DNA of 64,000 nucleotides, taken from Liolophura sinensis (lineage: Eukaryota > Mollusca > Polyplacophora > Chitonida > Chitonidae). This document shows, in pieces, positions 38,701 through 46,784 of the stretch (its first letter is position 1; each line of letters begins with the position of its first letter). The notes under the pieces are model-generated. The model made no database searches. It was given only the letters and a program-made list of their open reading frames with translations, and was not told the origin of the DNA. Made by a program: the position numbers and the translations under genes. The stretch is taken from the NCBI RefSeq assembly GCF_032854445.1, contig NC_088306.1:17083764-17147763 (forward strand). Direction: 5' to 3'.

Positions 38701-38861
38701 TTGTGATTAATCAGACTTGTTTGTAATGATTTATATTTTTTCCATTTCTGTAGGACTTGGGCATTTCCAAAGTAGGTCACCTGAAGCGAATACAGCATGG
38801 GATCAAAGATTTAATAACTCGAAGTGCAGCTTACGAACGTGCGACAAGCGGAAGCACGTGA
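14652..38861 (+). CDS. DGKD/DGKH-like: Diacylglycerol kinase delta/eta-type (type II), 5'-partial, 29 exons
   Basis: Phosphorylates diacylglycerol to phosphatidic acid at membranes, ending DAG signalling. The exons splice in phase to about 1137 residues, against roughly 1200 for vertebrate delta/eta, so only the first part of the PH domain is missing. Order in window residues: PH C-terminal part 1-35, C1A about 48-97, C1B about 120-170, catalytic domain about 203-340 with ATP-binding GGDGSIGW at 261-268 and GTGND at 290-294, a variable acidic/serine-rich linker about 410-665, accessory kinase domain about 670-860, a helical region, and a SAM domain about 1056-1125. The SAM domain and the split kinase domain identify type II DGKs. 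The single invertebrate-type gene cannot be assigned to delta versus eta. Oddities: a one-base frameshift in exon 20 and splice-site-derived repeats in two introns. Identity very likely; 5' end absent. Confidence 0.95.
15046..15425. repeat. Minisatellite, 33-bp unit, about 11 copies, DGK intron
   Basis: Unit of the form TGCTGGAATGACTGTATGCT then CCAATCCAGCTCC. 33 bp is 11 codons, so several frames stay open on both strands. Lies about 290 bp after the PH exon. Confidence 0.95.
15612..15740 (-). mobile_element. SINE type A, reverse copy of an inverted pair
   Basis: TTTATTTATTTGATTGGTGT to CAGCATGAGCTGGACTTGAA; internally deleted. Confidence 0.85.
15746..15966 (+). mobile_element. SINE type A, forward copy of an inverted pair
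   Basis: AGTTCAAATCCAGCTCG (B box) through TTCTTGAGTACAGTGTAAAA and a long AAAT tail. Ends about 50 bp before DGK exon 2. Confidence 0.87.
16016..16148 (+). CDS. DGKD/DGKH-like: DGK exon 2: start of C1A
   Basis: Contains [17 protein letters not shown], the first half of the first cysteine-rich C1 domain. Acceptor TTTTCAG, donor GAAG|GTGAGT, ends in phase 1. Confidence 0.95.
16149..17140. other. DGK intron, AT-rich, nothing recognised
   Basis: Contains a GTT run near 16762-16797. Confidence 0.5.
17140..17810. promoter_or_regulatory. Candidate intronic regulatory island
   Basis: Distinct from the AT-rich intron: balanced composition, no SINE or tandem repeat, CRE-like TGACGTCG (about 17213) and TAACGTCAC (about 17511), and several GATAA sites. 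Function inferred from composition and motifs only. Confidence 0.3.
17811..19068. other. Rest of DGK intron 2
   Basis: A CAC-triplet run near 17857-17870. No other feature. Confidence 0.45.
19069..19175 (+). CDS. DGKD/DGKH-like: DGK exon 3: end of C1A
   Basis: Continues the C1A zinc site with [20 protein letters not shown], then [17 protein letters not shown], a linker highly conserved in delta/eta kinases. Acceptor CTTTGCAG, donor GGG|GTAAGA. Confidence 0.95.
19285..19541 (+). mobile_element. SINE type A, full length with target-site duplication
   Basis: Head GGCTCAATCGGTTAGCGCGC, B box GTGAGTTCAACTCC, canonical tail. Flanked by TTTATATACGTG (left) and TTTATATATGTG (right). Confidence 0.93.
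19828..19953 (+). CDS. DGKD/DGKH-like: DGK exon 4: start of C1B
   Basis: Encodes [16 protein letters not shown] and then CxxC and WRCLWC zinc-ligand motifs of the second C1 domain. Donor TTG|GTAAGT. Confidence 0.95.
20409..20588 (+). CDS. DGKD/DGKH-like: DGK exon 5: end of C1B and start of catalytic domain
   Basis: [18 protein letters not shown] closes C1[16 protein letters not shown] is the first strand and loop of the DAG kinase catalytic domain. Exactly 60 codons. Confidence 0.96.
21019..21101 (+). CDS. DGKD/DGKH-like: DGK exon 6: catalytic domain
   Basis: [20 protein letters not shown] is near-identical to delta/eta kinases. Ends in phase 2 inside a glycine codon completed by the next exon. 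Confidence 0.96.
21470..21640. repeat. Imperfect repeat before DGK exon 7
   Basis: Units share CATCTGCTGTGATTGGATGA and CAGTTGTCAGCAGA. The last one runs into the exon 7 acceptor. Confidence 0.6.
21648..21756 (+). CDS. DGKD/DGKH-like: DGK exon 7: ATP-binding GGDG loop
   Basis: Carries [19 protein letters not shown]. GGDGxxG is the glycine-rich nucleotide loop required for activity. The intron before it holds an imperfect repeat (21470-21640) whose units resemble the exon start. Confidence 0.97.
21940..22195. repeat. Imperfect repeat before DGK exon 8
   Basis: Two blocks share GACACCAGATGTGACACCTG (or AAATATGACACC) and GAGCAGCATC. The last ends at the exon 8 polypyrimidine tract. Confidence 0.5.
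22200..22339 (+). CDS. DGKD/DGKH-like: DGK exon 8: catalytic domain, GTGND motif
   Basis: Encodes [20 protein letters not shown] and [15 protein letters not shown]. The GTGND motif is a catalytic-site signature of the family. Ends phase 2. Confidence 0.97.
22792..22849 (+). CDS. DGKD/DGKH-like: DGK exon 9: post-catalytic segment
   Basis: Short exon encoding [20 protein letters not shown], matching the W-S/V-YE segment after LDR in delta/eta. Phase 2 start, phase 0 end. Confidence 0.9.
22957..23012 (+). mobile_element. Degenerate SINE type B tail
   Basis: CATATGACTGAAAAATTGTT followed by CATTCACTC. Confidence 0.5.
23495..23589 (+). CDS. DGKD/DGKH-like: DGK exon 10: YEDSVAAHL segment
   Basis: [19 protein letters not shown] is strongly conserved in delta/eta kinases. 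Donor AA|GTAAGT. Confidence 0.94.
24142..24235 (+). CDS. DGKD/DGKH-like: DGK exon 11: VLCETVK segment with donor that seeds an array
   Basis: [15 protein letters not shown] then a glutamate-rich tail ending ESITQK. The last 18 exonic bases plus the donor are repeated many times in the following intron. Confidence 0.93.
24236..24730. repeat. Donor-derived tandem array in DGK intron 11
   Basis: About 15 units, roughly 38 bp when complete, of the form GTGTATAACACAGAAGGTGT GAGTATAACAGAAAGGGA. The real exon-intron junction (GAGTCTATAACACAAAAG|GT) is the first unit. Confidence 0.9.
25230..25301 (+). CDS. DGKD/DGKH-like: DGK exon 12: coiled linker
   Basis: 24 codons, [20 protein letters not shown], equivalent to the vertebrate C-VLKEKLDSLLKTL helix. 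Phase 0 at both ends. Confidence 0.9.
25568..25663 (+). CDS. DGKD/DGKH-like: DGK exon 13: acidic linker
   Basis: 32 codons, both ends phase 0, rich in E, P and V ([12 protein letters not shown]). Sequence is not conserved, but frame, acceptor TTCAG and donor ATA|GTAAGA fit. It could be a cassette exon, since skipping it would keep frame. Confidence 0.8.
26080..26334 (+). mobile_element. SINE type A, full length, inserted at a splice acceptor
   Basis: Head GGCTCAGTTGGTTAGTGCTC, B box GTGAGTTCAAGTCC, AAATAAATAAATAAA tail. 15-bp target-site duplications at 26065-26079 and 26335-26349 differ at one base. Confidence 0.95.
26346..26433 (+). CDS. DGKD/DGKH-like: DGK exon 14: [18 protein letters not shown] segment
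   Basis: [20 protein letters not shown] matches a conserved block of delta/eta kinases. The acceptor directly abuts a SINE, and the first four exonic bases lie inside that SINE's target-site duplication. Confidence 0.95.
26852..27040 (+). CDS. DGKD/DGKH-like: DGK exon 15: AVDEQNAQ segment
   Basis: [20 protein letters not shown] continues the conserved block, then a variable serine/threonine-rich linker. Acceptor TGTCTAG, donor CCAG|GTAAAC, phase 1. Confidence 0.92.
27584..27793 (+). CDS. DGKD/DGKH-like: DGK exon 16: serine-rich low-complexity linker
   Basis: [20 protein letters not shown] followed by a Ser/Pro-rich tract, probably disordered and phosphorylated (RRIS, SPxxP). Acceptor TTTTTCAG; donor CCCA|GTAAGA chosen because it keeps frame with exon 17. 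Confidence 0.85.
28240..28360 (+). CDS. DGKD/DGKH-like: DGK exon 17: start of accessory-domain lead-in
   Basis: [20 protein letters not shown] then NADAL, parallel to the GGSVISRLLINADPF segment in vertebrates. The acceptor TTAAAG is weaker than usual. Phase 1 in, phase 2 out. Confidence 0.88.
28683..28793 (+). CDS. DGKD/DGKH-like: DGK exon 18: accessory kinase domain
   Basis: [20 protein letters not shown] and [13 protein letters not shown] are diagnostic of the DAG kinase accessory domain. Confidence 0.97.
28982..29013. repeat. (ATT)n microsatellite
   Basis: About ten ATT units. Confidence 0.85.
29375..29533 (+). CDS. DGKD/DGKH-like: DGK exon 19: accessory kinase domain
   Basis: [20 protein letters not shown] and [13 protein letters not shown], conserved core of the accessory domain. 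Phase 2 at both ends. Confidence 0.97.
29560..29770 (+). mobile_element. Degenerate SINE type A
   Basis: CCAGTTCAAATTCAGCTATG is the B-box region; ATAAGTGAAAAATTCTTGAG is the tail. Lies just before frameshifted exon 20. Confidence 0.6.
29823..29869 (+). CDS. DGKD/DGKH-like: DGK exon 20: accessory domain, with one-base frameshift
   Basis: Should encode [10 protein letters not shown], then a K-E-x-D segment. As given, a run of eight G at 29846-29853 shifts the frame and brings TAA four codons after the tryptophan. A run of seven would restore the conserved reading and the phase of exon 21. Likely an assembly or sequencing error in a homopolymer; a real null allele cannot be excluded. Confidence 0.85.
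29890..31052. other. DGK intron 20, unique with a SINE scrap
   Basis: A short type A piece (TTCCACCATAATGCTGGCCA) at about 30645-30700. Otherwise nothing recognised. Confidence 0.5.
31053..31166 (+). CDS. DGKD/DGKH-like: DGK exon 21: accessory kinase domain
   Basis: [20 protein letters not shown] and QHHRIAQ, highly conserved. 38 codons, phase 0 at both ends. Confidence 0.97.
31299..31542 (+). mobile_element. SINE type A, full length, diverged
   Basis: CTAGTGGTTAGCATACTAAT head, TCACCAATGTC, and tail ATATTCTTGAGTAATCAAAT with a deletion. Confidence 0.85.
31720..31854 (+). CDS. DGKD/DGKH-like: DGK exon 22: end of accessory domain
   Basis: [20 protein letters not shown], a signature block near the end of the kinase domain, then [12 protein letters not shown]. 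45 codons. Confidence 0.97.
32122..32261 (+). CDS. DGKD/DGKH-like: DGK exon 23: helical region
   Basis: [18 protein letters not shown] and [12 protein letters not shown] match FESTLKSWEDKQ and LSEEEATQMDQF of vertebrate proteins. Ends phase 2. Confidence 0.94.
32682..32793 (+). CDS. DGKD/DGKH-like: DGK exon 24: helical region
   Basis: [17 protein letters not shown] and [16 protein letters not shown], a weaker match to the MEQELAHAVNAS-MDRVY region. It restores phase between exons 23 and 25. The donor GAG|GTATTT is weak. Confidence 0.85.
32794..34264. other. DGK intron 24, no exon recognised
   Basis: AT-rich. Two long but codon-random open frames (33073-33402, 33416-33763) resemble no protein I know. 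Confidence 0.45.
34265..34368 (+). mobile_element. SINE type B, 3' part
   Basis: CAACAAGGAGGCACATTACA, CGTCGTCATATGACTGAAAA and a CACTCACTC end match the full copy at 60411. Confidence 0.85.
35192..35362 (+). mobile_element. SINE type A, 5'-truncated
   Basis: CTCTCTGGCCGTAAGTGGGA through CTTGAGTACGGCGTGAAACA. Confidence 0.87.
35529..35630 (+). mobile_element. SINE type A fragment, first of a tandem pair
   Basis: GGTCTGCCAGCAACCTGTGG to TTGAGCACGGCATAAAACAC, joined head-to-tail to the next copy. Confidence 0.85.
35631..35803 (+). mobile_element. SINE type A, 5'-truncated, second of a tandem pair
   Basis: ACGTGGGAAGGTCTGCCAGC to TTGAGTATGGTGTAAAACAC with an extended AAAT tail. Confidence 0.87.
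35871..36006. mobile_element. MITE with terminal inverted repeats, family 1
   Basis: Left end GGGGCCACTTTCACAAAT; right end ATTTGTGAAACTGGGCCC, inverted complements with two mismatches. 136 bp, no coding capacity. Confidence 0.78.
36168..36263 (+). CDS. DGKD/DGKH-like: DGK exon 25: helical region
   Basis: 32 codons, [20 protein letters not shown], phase 0 at both ends; position equals the VLEMVNNFRALRSET segment. Confidence 0.87.
36637..36771 (+). CDS. DGKD/DGKH-like: DGK exon 26: helical region
   Basis: [20 protein letters not shown] resembles [20 protein letters not shown]. 45 codons, phase 0. Confidence 0.9.
37089..37299. mobile_element. MITE-like element, family 2
   Basis: Left ACAGATTCCATAAAG and right CTTTATTGAATCGATCCC are roughly inverted. 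The interior shares TGTTATCTTTAGACAAATTT with 4257-4448. Confidence 0.55.
37539..37650 (+). CDS. DGKD/DGKH-like: DGK exon 27: basic linker before SAM
   Basis: Lysine-rich ([19 protein letters not shown]), equal to the basic KFKKEKNNKNK stretch before the SAM domain. Ends phase 1. Confidence 0.9.
37738..38050. repeat. Acceptor-derived tandem array in DGK intron 27
   Basis: About nine imperfect units of 28-33 bp containing TTTTTCCATGATTTCAGTAT AAAACATG. The real acceptor TCCATGCTTCCAG|TGTATAATGTG has the same form. Confidence 0.85.
38056..38195 (+). CDS. DGKD/DGKH-like: DGK exon 28: SAM domain
   Basis: [20 protein letters not shown] with [17 protein letters not shown], a typical SAM domain used for oligomerisation in type II DGKs. 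Its acceptor looks like the last unit of the upstream repeat array. Confidence 0.97.
38605..38700. mobile_element. Fragment: MITE end plus AAAT tail
   Basis: GGGGCCAATTCCTCGAAACC and TTTTGACTTAAATCAAAA resemble family 2 ends. A run of AAATAAATAAATAAATAAA follows. Confidence 0.45.
38754..38861 (+). CDS. DGKD/DGKH-like: DGK exon 29: end of SAM domain and stop
   Basis: [20 protein letters not shown] then a short serine-rich tail and TGA at 38859-38861. 35 codons plus stop. Confidence 0.96.
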   Translation, partial: DLGISKVGHLKRIQHGIKDLITRSAAYERATSGST

Positions 38862-41385
38862 CAACAGCACTCCTGACTTACCTCCCCTTTTTTAAAGTAG
38901 TCCACTGCAGTATCTGTGATAGTCTCTCTATGACTTCATTGTAAAGGGCAAGGTTGTGGCGTCAGGTAATACAGGGTCAAGGTCATGGCCTTGAATGACC
39001 TCAATTTGAGATGGAAGCAAAAAGCCAAGATTAGGGTAACCATTGTAACAGCACAGGTGAAAAAATTGCTTTCTGTCATTTACGGATGACAAAGATACTT
39101 TTTTCTATTCTTGGCTCTTAAGGGAATTGTCTTTCTGAGTGACAGTTTGTGTGTGTTTCTTTGGAGTTTTTTTTTTTTTTAAGAAAACTACACTGAAATA
39201 AGGCTGTCAATGTGACTTAAACTCCTCTTTGGGAGAATTAGATGCCCTTTTTCGGGGATGGCTGTTTTCCTACTGGAGAATGGGGATTACGCTGGAGAAA
39301 GGCTGGTTGCTTGTTGTTAGTTTCCCATGTCTTGTGGCTGGTTTCCTGCTACTGCAGGCTGGTGTCCTGACTTTACAAACTGGTTGCCTGAATCCGCGTA
39401 TCCTTTTCTTGGATCTTGGCGGAAATGTAACATTGATGTTTTCCTGACAGAATCTCAGGTCCCCAAGGGAGACAACGCCCTGAGGGGGCATGCATCAAGT
39501 GAGGAGCCTTGGAAACATTCTGACCACACCACCACCACCACAACCATCCCACCGCCGAAAGTCTCATGGCTGCAAGAATCCTTACTGATTCTCTCCAGTG
39601 TTTCAATGCAAGTTTTTTGTCTCAGACACCAAAGATGTAAGGAGGCAGCTTTTCTATTATTATACATCATGTCTCTGAGGGCCTCGGTATCTCTGCAACC
39701 TCACTTCTTTGTGAGGCAATTTTAAAAAACAGGAAGATCAGCGTTCCTTTTTCAACTCCAACAGACTGTAATTACCCACAAACTTGTTTTGCGAGGTTTC
39801 CTACCAGAATTGACTGATCTTGATGCTTTTGTGATTAATATTCTTTTATTTTTTTTTATTTTTTTGATCTTAAAAAAAAAAAAAAGGATACGTGTACTTC
39901 ATTTACTGTGTCCATGACAACCAAAACCAGTGTCTATCTGTGTTGTTAGACTAGTTATCTTCTTTTGAATGCAATTTGTGGGTTGTGTCCCCTGAGATGG
40001 CAAAACTTATTTTCTGCCTCTCAAACTGTCTTCCTTTATATTAAGTGTAATCTGACACATGTTTGTTACCTGGGAACCTTTACTTGTCTCTTGTAAGATC
40101 AATCTTTATAAGTGTTCTGTGAACCCATACGACCTGATGGGGATACTGGACAATTGACAGTTTGAATATTTGCATGTTATTCCAGTGGCAATATGTATTT
40201 AAGCATTTGATGTACGTATGTATGTATGTATGTATGTATGTATTTTTGTATGTTCAAAGTGTAGTTTTTTCATTAACTTATTTGTCTGTTGATAATGTTA
40301 TGAAATTCTTTCATAGTTGAGATGTGTGAGTGTGGGTGATGTGGAAAAACAAAAAAAGTGAAGTGATTGAAAATATTTCATAAGATATTGAAAAAAAAAT
40401 TGAATGTGTTGTATATGTATTTTTTTCGAATGTTCGCTTATTTTGTACAACCATATTTTGAAAAACAAATATCACATTACAAGCTCTTTCTTACTTGTGA
40501 AGACTCTACATTTTATACAGCCATTTCTACACATGGGTTTTCTACGGTTGTTGTTGTCGTTGCACGGTAGTCTCTTGACTCGGTCTTATCTATCATGTTT
40601 TAGACAGTATAAATAACCACTTGGCCAAGTTGGTGTTTTAAGTGAAAATCAAGGTGCGCACATGCTTGATAAACTGCAGTTTATTTTTCTTGACAGATTA
40701 TTGTTGACTCTGTGTTTGACAGCCCGAATGCATTGTCCAGATTTTATTCTTGTCTCTATCTAGGGTGTCGTCTCAGGTGAATATTGTCAGCTGCTTTCCT
40801 CGGACAACACAAATACACATGAATTCAGCAAGACCTCATGATTTATACTGTGTTATAGAAGTTATATCAACTTCCAGTATTCTTTCCCGCATTCTGTAAA
40901 ACAGTCTCGATGTGGGAGATCATGTGATCAACCAACCATGGGTGAAAGCAAGATGGCCAGCCCGTGATTAAGCCTCAGTGTGTCATAAGTAAACCATAGT
41001 TGTTAAAAAAAAACAAAAAAACTGTCACGTTAATAGCTCTACAGAAATACTCAGACCATCTAAAAAGCTGAAAGTTACACAAAGCCAACGAATACATTGT
41101 TGCTGACAGTGATTGAAAAATAGACATTTTTCTATGCTGTTATATTAGGGGTATAATTTTTTCGTCCACACCGACTGAGATCACATAGTCTCTGGCTTGC
41201 GGGACGTCTTATGTTGTTCGACGTAAACAGTTGTCCTCTCTTTTTGACAGTTAATTCTCACTGCTTTGTAAACCTGCCCGTTATTGTTAATACCGTAAAC
41301 ACGGCGATGGTTTTCTCTGAAACTGACTGCTATCGAATTAGTGAAATTTTCTGCCTTAAATCACAATGATATATATGTATACACT
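38862..41385 (+). other. DGK 3' UTR and flank
   Basis: No coding exon. Poly(A) site not identified. A GTAT run at 40213-40243. Open frames on both strands at 39229-39725 show no family. Confidence 0.5.
40213..40243. repeat. (GTAT)n microsatellite
   Basis: About seven units. Confidence 0.85.
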
Positions 41386-41509
41386 GCAGATGGTCGTGGG
41401 TTTCTCCCGGGCTATGCCCGGTTTCCTCCCACCATAATGCTGGCCGCCATCATATAAGTAAAATATTCTTGAGTATGGCGTGAAACACCAATCAAATAAA
41501 TAAGTAAAT
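41386..41509 (+). mobile_element. SINE type A, 3' part
   Basis: GATGGTCGTGGGTTTCTCCC to CTTGAGTATGGCGTGAAACA plus AAAT tail. Confidence 0.87.
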
Positions 41510-44500
41510 GCATATATAGATATAATAAATAATAAATAACAAAAAGTCTTTCTAGATTGAAAAAGTTTAAAGTACATCCTGGTATTGTTTTTCTCAAACT
41601 GTTGCAACGTTTCTGTTGTTTGCTGTGATTTCCCTGTTCCTGTCATGTGTTGTGTATTGTGCTTTTCCTACTCAACACTTTTGTATGCTAATTGAAGGAA
41701 GTTAATGCTGCATTTCATACATGTAACCGGTGAACTTTTTCTAACAATTTTCTACCCTTGTTCATCCATATTTATGCAAATATGAAGTGTTATGTTGTTC
41801 AGGCTTGTCCTTCTTGTTGTCATGGTGACAGAGCCCTGTTGCGGTTGTGTTTCATGTTTTTCTTTTTTTTCCTTTTTTTCCAATTAGTTTTTTTTTGAGC
41901 TGCAATAAGCAGCTCTGTAAGATAAGAGTCAAATTTTTGACATTGTCTTTGAACATTGGTCATTCACTTAACCTAGGTCCTAGGTGTAAGATAACAACAT
42001 TTTTGCCACATATGCCGGTTTTGTCAATTTTTGCTGGTTTGTATTTTTGGTTATACATTTATCTTAAAAACTTGATAAAATGCACATACTGTACATGTAG
42101 CAATCTGATTTTCAGAGCCAACATATGTTCATTTAGATTCGTTATGGTTCAAAAAATTTGTAAAATGTAGACTGAAGTACTTCTATGCTGTAAACTTTAT
42201 ATTCAGCGACATTTTCATACATGGTGAGGCATGGTTTTTTGCGTGTATTTCATAGAAATATTGGAGGCTTATGCCATACTCTGCCTTTCAGTGTTAAGTG
42301 TTTGTTGGAATTTGCATGTTTGATTAGTGTGTATATCAAAACATGTTACTCCTTTAATTTATTATTGTAGTAGAAATAGAAAGCTTTATTTGTATCAGTT
42401 TAACTTAATTTTATGTTGCAGTAGTCCCATTTATAGTTTGACTGGTGCTTTTTGTCATGGTCAGTATTTTTCATGGCAAATTTTCTGTCAGACAAATTTA
42501 CTTTCACATTGTTTACATTGTGATACATTTGTATAAAATTTGATAGTGTTTTTTTTTTTTTTAGTAACATCTGATGGCTTTACAAGAGATTTTTATATTA
42601 GATGATAGATTGAGCTCCCCTTGGTGTACAACTCCACTGGAGGGCAGCATGCATTAGCTTTGAAGTGACACCGCCTTGTGGCCAAGGGGAGATAATACCA
42701 TTTAGCGGGACTGGTGTTAATGAAAGCTGTCTACAGATATTATTGATTCTCACTACTCATGCAAATATTTATGACATTCCAACATAGGTCATGGAGAACG
42801 GAGACACCTAACAAGTAGTAGTCTCCATTTTCTAGTCCTGAACGACTTTTAATAACTGTATCACTTGATGATCATGGCATACGTTAAGATTGTGCACTTT
42901 TGCCTCCTGTAGATATGTGAAGCTGTTGGGTGTATCTGTAGCGGCGACATGAATTGATGACACACATCCCTTTATTCTCAAACGGTTTACAGTGAAACTC
43001 CCATGTCTACATGTATGTAACCATTCGTGATGAGACCTGATGAAAAACCTGTCCTGTTCTATTCAAATTTTCACTCGCTTTTATATATTTTTGCTACTGT
43101 TCATGAATTCGTTATGTCAAAACTACATGACAACCAATGAACCAATCAAATGACTGCTCTGTGTGATATCACATGTTGCTTTTTTGACATGTATTTTTTT
43201 TGTTTTGTCTTTTTGTCAAGCACATAGCGATTCGTTGAAATGTTTTGATGTGCATGAGTGGACTGTCTCATTTCAAATCTTTAAGAAATTGTGATTGGTC
43301 CAAGTATCATTCACCTGCTTCTTTGTGACAGGTGTGTTTCATTTTTCCTGGGCTGATCTAGTGTTCAGTAAGGTGTACATGAGCTTTTTCTGAATTGTAC
43401 TGATATCTTTTGGATCAACATTTGTACCAATACTGAATTTTTCATGAAAACTGTTCCCATAGAAGACGATAAAGCATTGATCATAATATTATTGGTGATA
43501 CATGTAATCAAAATATATGTGAACAGGCCTATATTTTGTCTTGTTCAATCGTTGATGTCATCATCGGTATCCAGGGTTAAATAATATAGATCCTATCACC
43601 CCTGAAGTGAGGTGATTACCTCACAGATTGTCAACAGTGGGCAAGCTTATTTTACTTGGTAGGGGGTGATTGGTGAACGTGAAGACATATGTGCTCTATT
43701 TTGATACTCCAAACTGTAATCTGTACAGGATTCATTGCTTTTGAGATTTTTTTTGTCTCCTGTTTACCAGTTCACTGTAATCAGCTTTTTCTGCTTTTTT
43801 TTTTTACTTCAGAGTTGTGAAGTTACTGATGTTCTATGGCTGTTTTTCATTTTCTGTCATGTAAGGGGCCCATCAGAGTACTGCGTAAGGCAGTTGTGTT
43901 TTGTCACTGAAGCAATGTCAACGTGGTATCTTTGTCTGGTACCTTTAGTGAAGCAGGTTGTTTTTGTTTCCCACACATACTGACAAAACAAGTGGTTTTG
44001 ATGTCTTTTTTCTGTTGGTCTGCAGAAGATTGTTTCTTAACAGTTCTATGTTGCCTCAGTGTTTTCTCAGCAGTTACGTCTGTTGCCGCAGCAGCTAATT
44101 GTTGCCGGTCAAATGTATTGTACCCACTTATTCAGTTGTTGGCGATCGGCCCTTGGCTTTCTGAGCAACCAGATGTTGTTGATGTTGCTTTTACACTTTA
44201 TTGAAATGCATCTGCTGTTTCAACAGCTGAAGCATGTTAAGGGTTGTCGTGGCTGATGAGATGTCATGTTTGTCAGATTGTTTGCACATTTTCATCTCCT
44301 CAGAACATGTAAAATATTTGATAAAATTCAATTAAACCACCTATTAAAAAGGATGCATGCAAATCAGGTAGACCCGAGGAAAATGGACAGAAATGTTGTG
44401 AATCTTGGCAGACATCTAAACACATTGAAATTCAACAGCATTGATACTATTCACCCAATACATTTAGTGGTAATGATGGTCAAGTTTGTTTTTTTTTATT

Positions 44501-44689
44501 ATTGAATAGCTAAATAGAAAACAGTCTAGCTGTTTTTACTTAAAATCCCACCGATAGAGCTGGTAACTATACCAATCGAAAGGCCACACCTTTGTAAGGT
44601 AAAGTGATATGGCACCAATGAATCAAAACATTTGATAAGACTTACAGGAATTCCACGAAGTCCTGTGTTCTTCACTGCATTCTATATTT
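41510..44689. other. Intergenic, T-rich, nothing recognised
   Basis: Long AT-rich stretch without conserved frames or repeats I can name. Confidence 0.5.
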
Positions 44690-44960
44690 GGTAAAATATG
44701 CTGCATTTTCTCTATGTTTCAAGTACTGTAATTCTTCAACCTCTTTGCGTGTTGGAAGGTATTTATTCAAGCATATTCTGAAAGCAGCATCCTGTGTAGA
44801 CTGATAAAATAACATTTTTTTTTTGTGAAGCACTGAAACTGGAAAATCCAACCAATATAGTTTTGTCTCCAAAGTCAGCTTTAAAATGTGCATAAATTGC
44901 GCTGGAGGTTGCTCTTTCATATGCGAAAAGGTTGAGGAATTGGGTTACTTGTAAAGCCGA
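44690..44960 (+). repeat. Dispersed repeat X, longest copy
   Basis: Covers both blocks seen at 1316-1420 and 1861-2065. On the minus strand it stays open for 82 codons, but the other copies are broken, so coding is doubtful. Confidence 0.65.
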
Positions 44961-45068
44961 GACTCCTTGTTTCACACCTTGCAGCAGACAATGTAGCACA
45001 GTGTGATGCTGGTGTTGATTATGGTTGATTACAGTTGCCCACGGAGTAAAGATATTTTGATTCTCTCA

Positions 45069-45163
45069 TCCCCAAAATAAATGTCCTATATTTTGGTCCT
45101 GTATCTCCAAAATAAATGTCCTGTATTTTGGTCCTGTATCTCCGAAACTAAATGTCCTGTATT
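45069..45163. repeat. Short tandem repeat with AATAAA motifs
   Basis: Three copies of a 35-45 bp unit containing AAATGTCCTGTATTTTGGTC. The first two carry AATAAA. Confidence 0.85.
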
Positions 45164-46364
45164 TTGTCATGCATTCCCACTGGTAACCAGTGGAAGTCCC
45201 ACACATCAGTGTCTCTATATACCAGTAATGCTGGGAAAGTCAAAGCTGATTGTTTAGCACATTTACATGTATTAAGTATTTTCACGTCACACCTTATAAT
45301 TACTGATACCGGTACTGCCCTTGATCACAGATCAACAGCGTCAAATACTTATCCGTGGATTTAGTTTCCTTGGAAAATACGCACGAAAACAAGCTCTTTG
45401 GCTTGTGAAGAGCTAGCCAGAAAAACTGAATATATAGTATTCATGAATGAATATACGCAAACTTGACATCAGCGGATATTACATTGTATTTCTACAACAG
45501 TTTTGTTATCTTTTCAAATGATCACGATTCTGTAACTAACTGTCAATCAAGTATTGTTACAGCTAAATGAGTTATTGTTGTTGCATGTATCATGGTACGT
45601 AACTGGACCGTTAACAAAACACAAGTTCCTGGCTGATGGGGAACACCCGTCTACTTACATGGCTACTTGATATCTATGTCACTATAAACCTCCCACAGTC
45701 TTTCATGGTCTGTCGTAATGGCGGTCTTGTGTGGAATGATATTTGGCCATGGAGAGACGGAGAGATAAAAAAAAAAAAAAAGAGACCTTCTAACACTCTT
45801 TGCCTTAATTGAAAACCTTTTTCTTCAAACCTAAGTATTGTCACAATTATATATCATTGACTGTTTTTTCTGAAGGACTTTTCATTGTATGTTGTTGTTG
45901 TTAGAATCATGTCAACAAGAGATGATAGTTCAGTATGTGTTACCATAGAGATGCAGAATGAGTGACACTTTTGTAATCTCTGCACACAAAGAGAGGGGAC
46001 GCCATCTCAAGCAGGATGATGAACAAAAACTGTTCCCTTCTCCAGGTTTTACCCGCTCCTTAATGTGATCCTCTTGACTTTCCATGGAGTTTTTTCAACG
46101 ATAAAATCTATTTTACATTGGATGTAATTTTTCCATTGTTCATTAAACATTTGTATGCACTTGGTGATGTTGTTCATTTTAGTTCTTGTTTTGTTCTTGC
46201 TGGGATAGTCTGACTTGCGTTTTGACATCCACTCGACGCCTAACTGGGATCATATGGCTAAAAATATACTGAGTGGTTTTTATATCTACCCCTGGCAGCC
46301 TTGTTATAATGTATGCTTCCAGCCAGAAGGTGTTTGATTTCATCCACACATGATTAACATATCT
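45164..46364. other. Intergenic, nothing recognised
   Basis: AT-rich unique sequence. Confidence 0.45.
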
Positions 46365-46398
46365 AACCAGTATACAATATATATATTGTATACTGGTT
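46365..46398. repeat. 34-bp perfect palindrome
   Basis: AACCAGTATACAATATA followed at once by its exact reverse complement, no spacer. Confidence 0.95.
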
Positions 46399-46780
46399 TC
46401 CCACGCTTCATTACAAAATACACTGTGGCTGGTTTCCCACACATCATTACAGTACCAGTACTGTGTGACTGGTGTACCCACGCTACAGTACATTCAGATG
46501 TTTTTCCCACAACACATTACCATACATGTGCAAAGATGAAAGCAGGCAAGTTATAGATATCTCACAATGGCCAAATTATATTCAAAATTCAGTTAACTTC
46601 CTCAAATCTCCCAACAATTTCTGAATGAATCATGAAATTTTCACCACCGCCTGTGGATGGTTTCCCACACCACATATTAAAGGAGTACATTGTGACTAGT
46701 TTCCAAATCTCAATAACACTGGTATGATGATGGATTCACACACCTACACACAGTAGTGCAATGATTGGTTTCCCACAGCT
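46391..46780. repeat. Degenerate array of GTGACTGGTTTCCCACAC
   Basis: Five to seven loose copies of CTGGTTTCCCACAC-CATTACA with variable spacing. Confidence 0.6.
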
Positions 46781-46784
46781 GGCA

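Noticed and set aside
44672..44920. 82-codon minus-strand protein-like frame
   Set aside because: The related copy at 1861-2065 carries stops in all corresponding frames, so it is a repeat, not a conserved gene.
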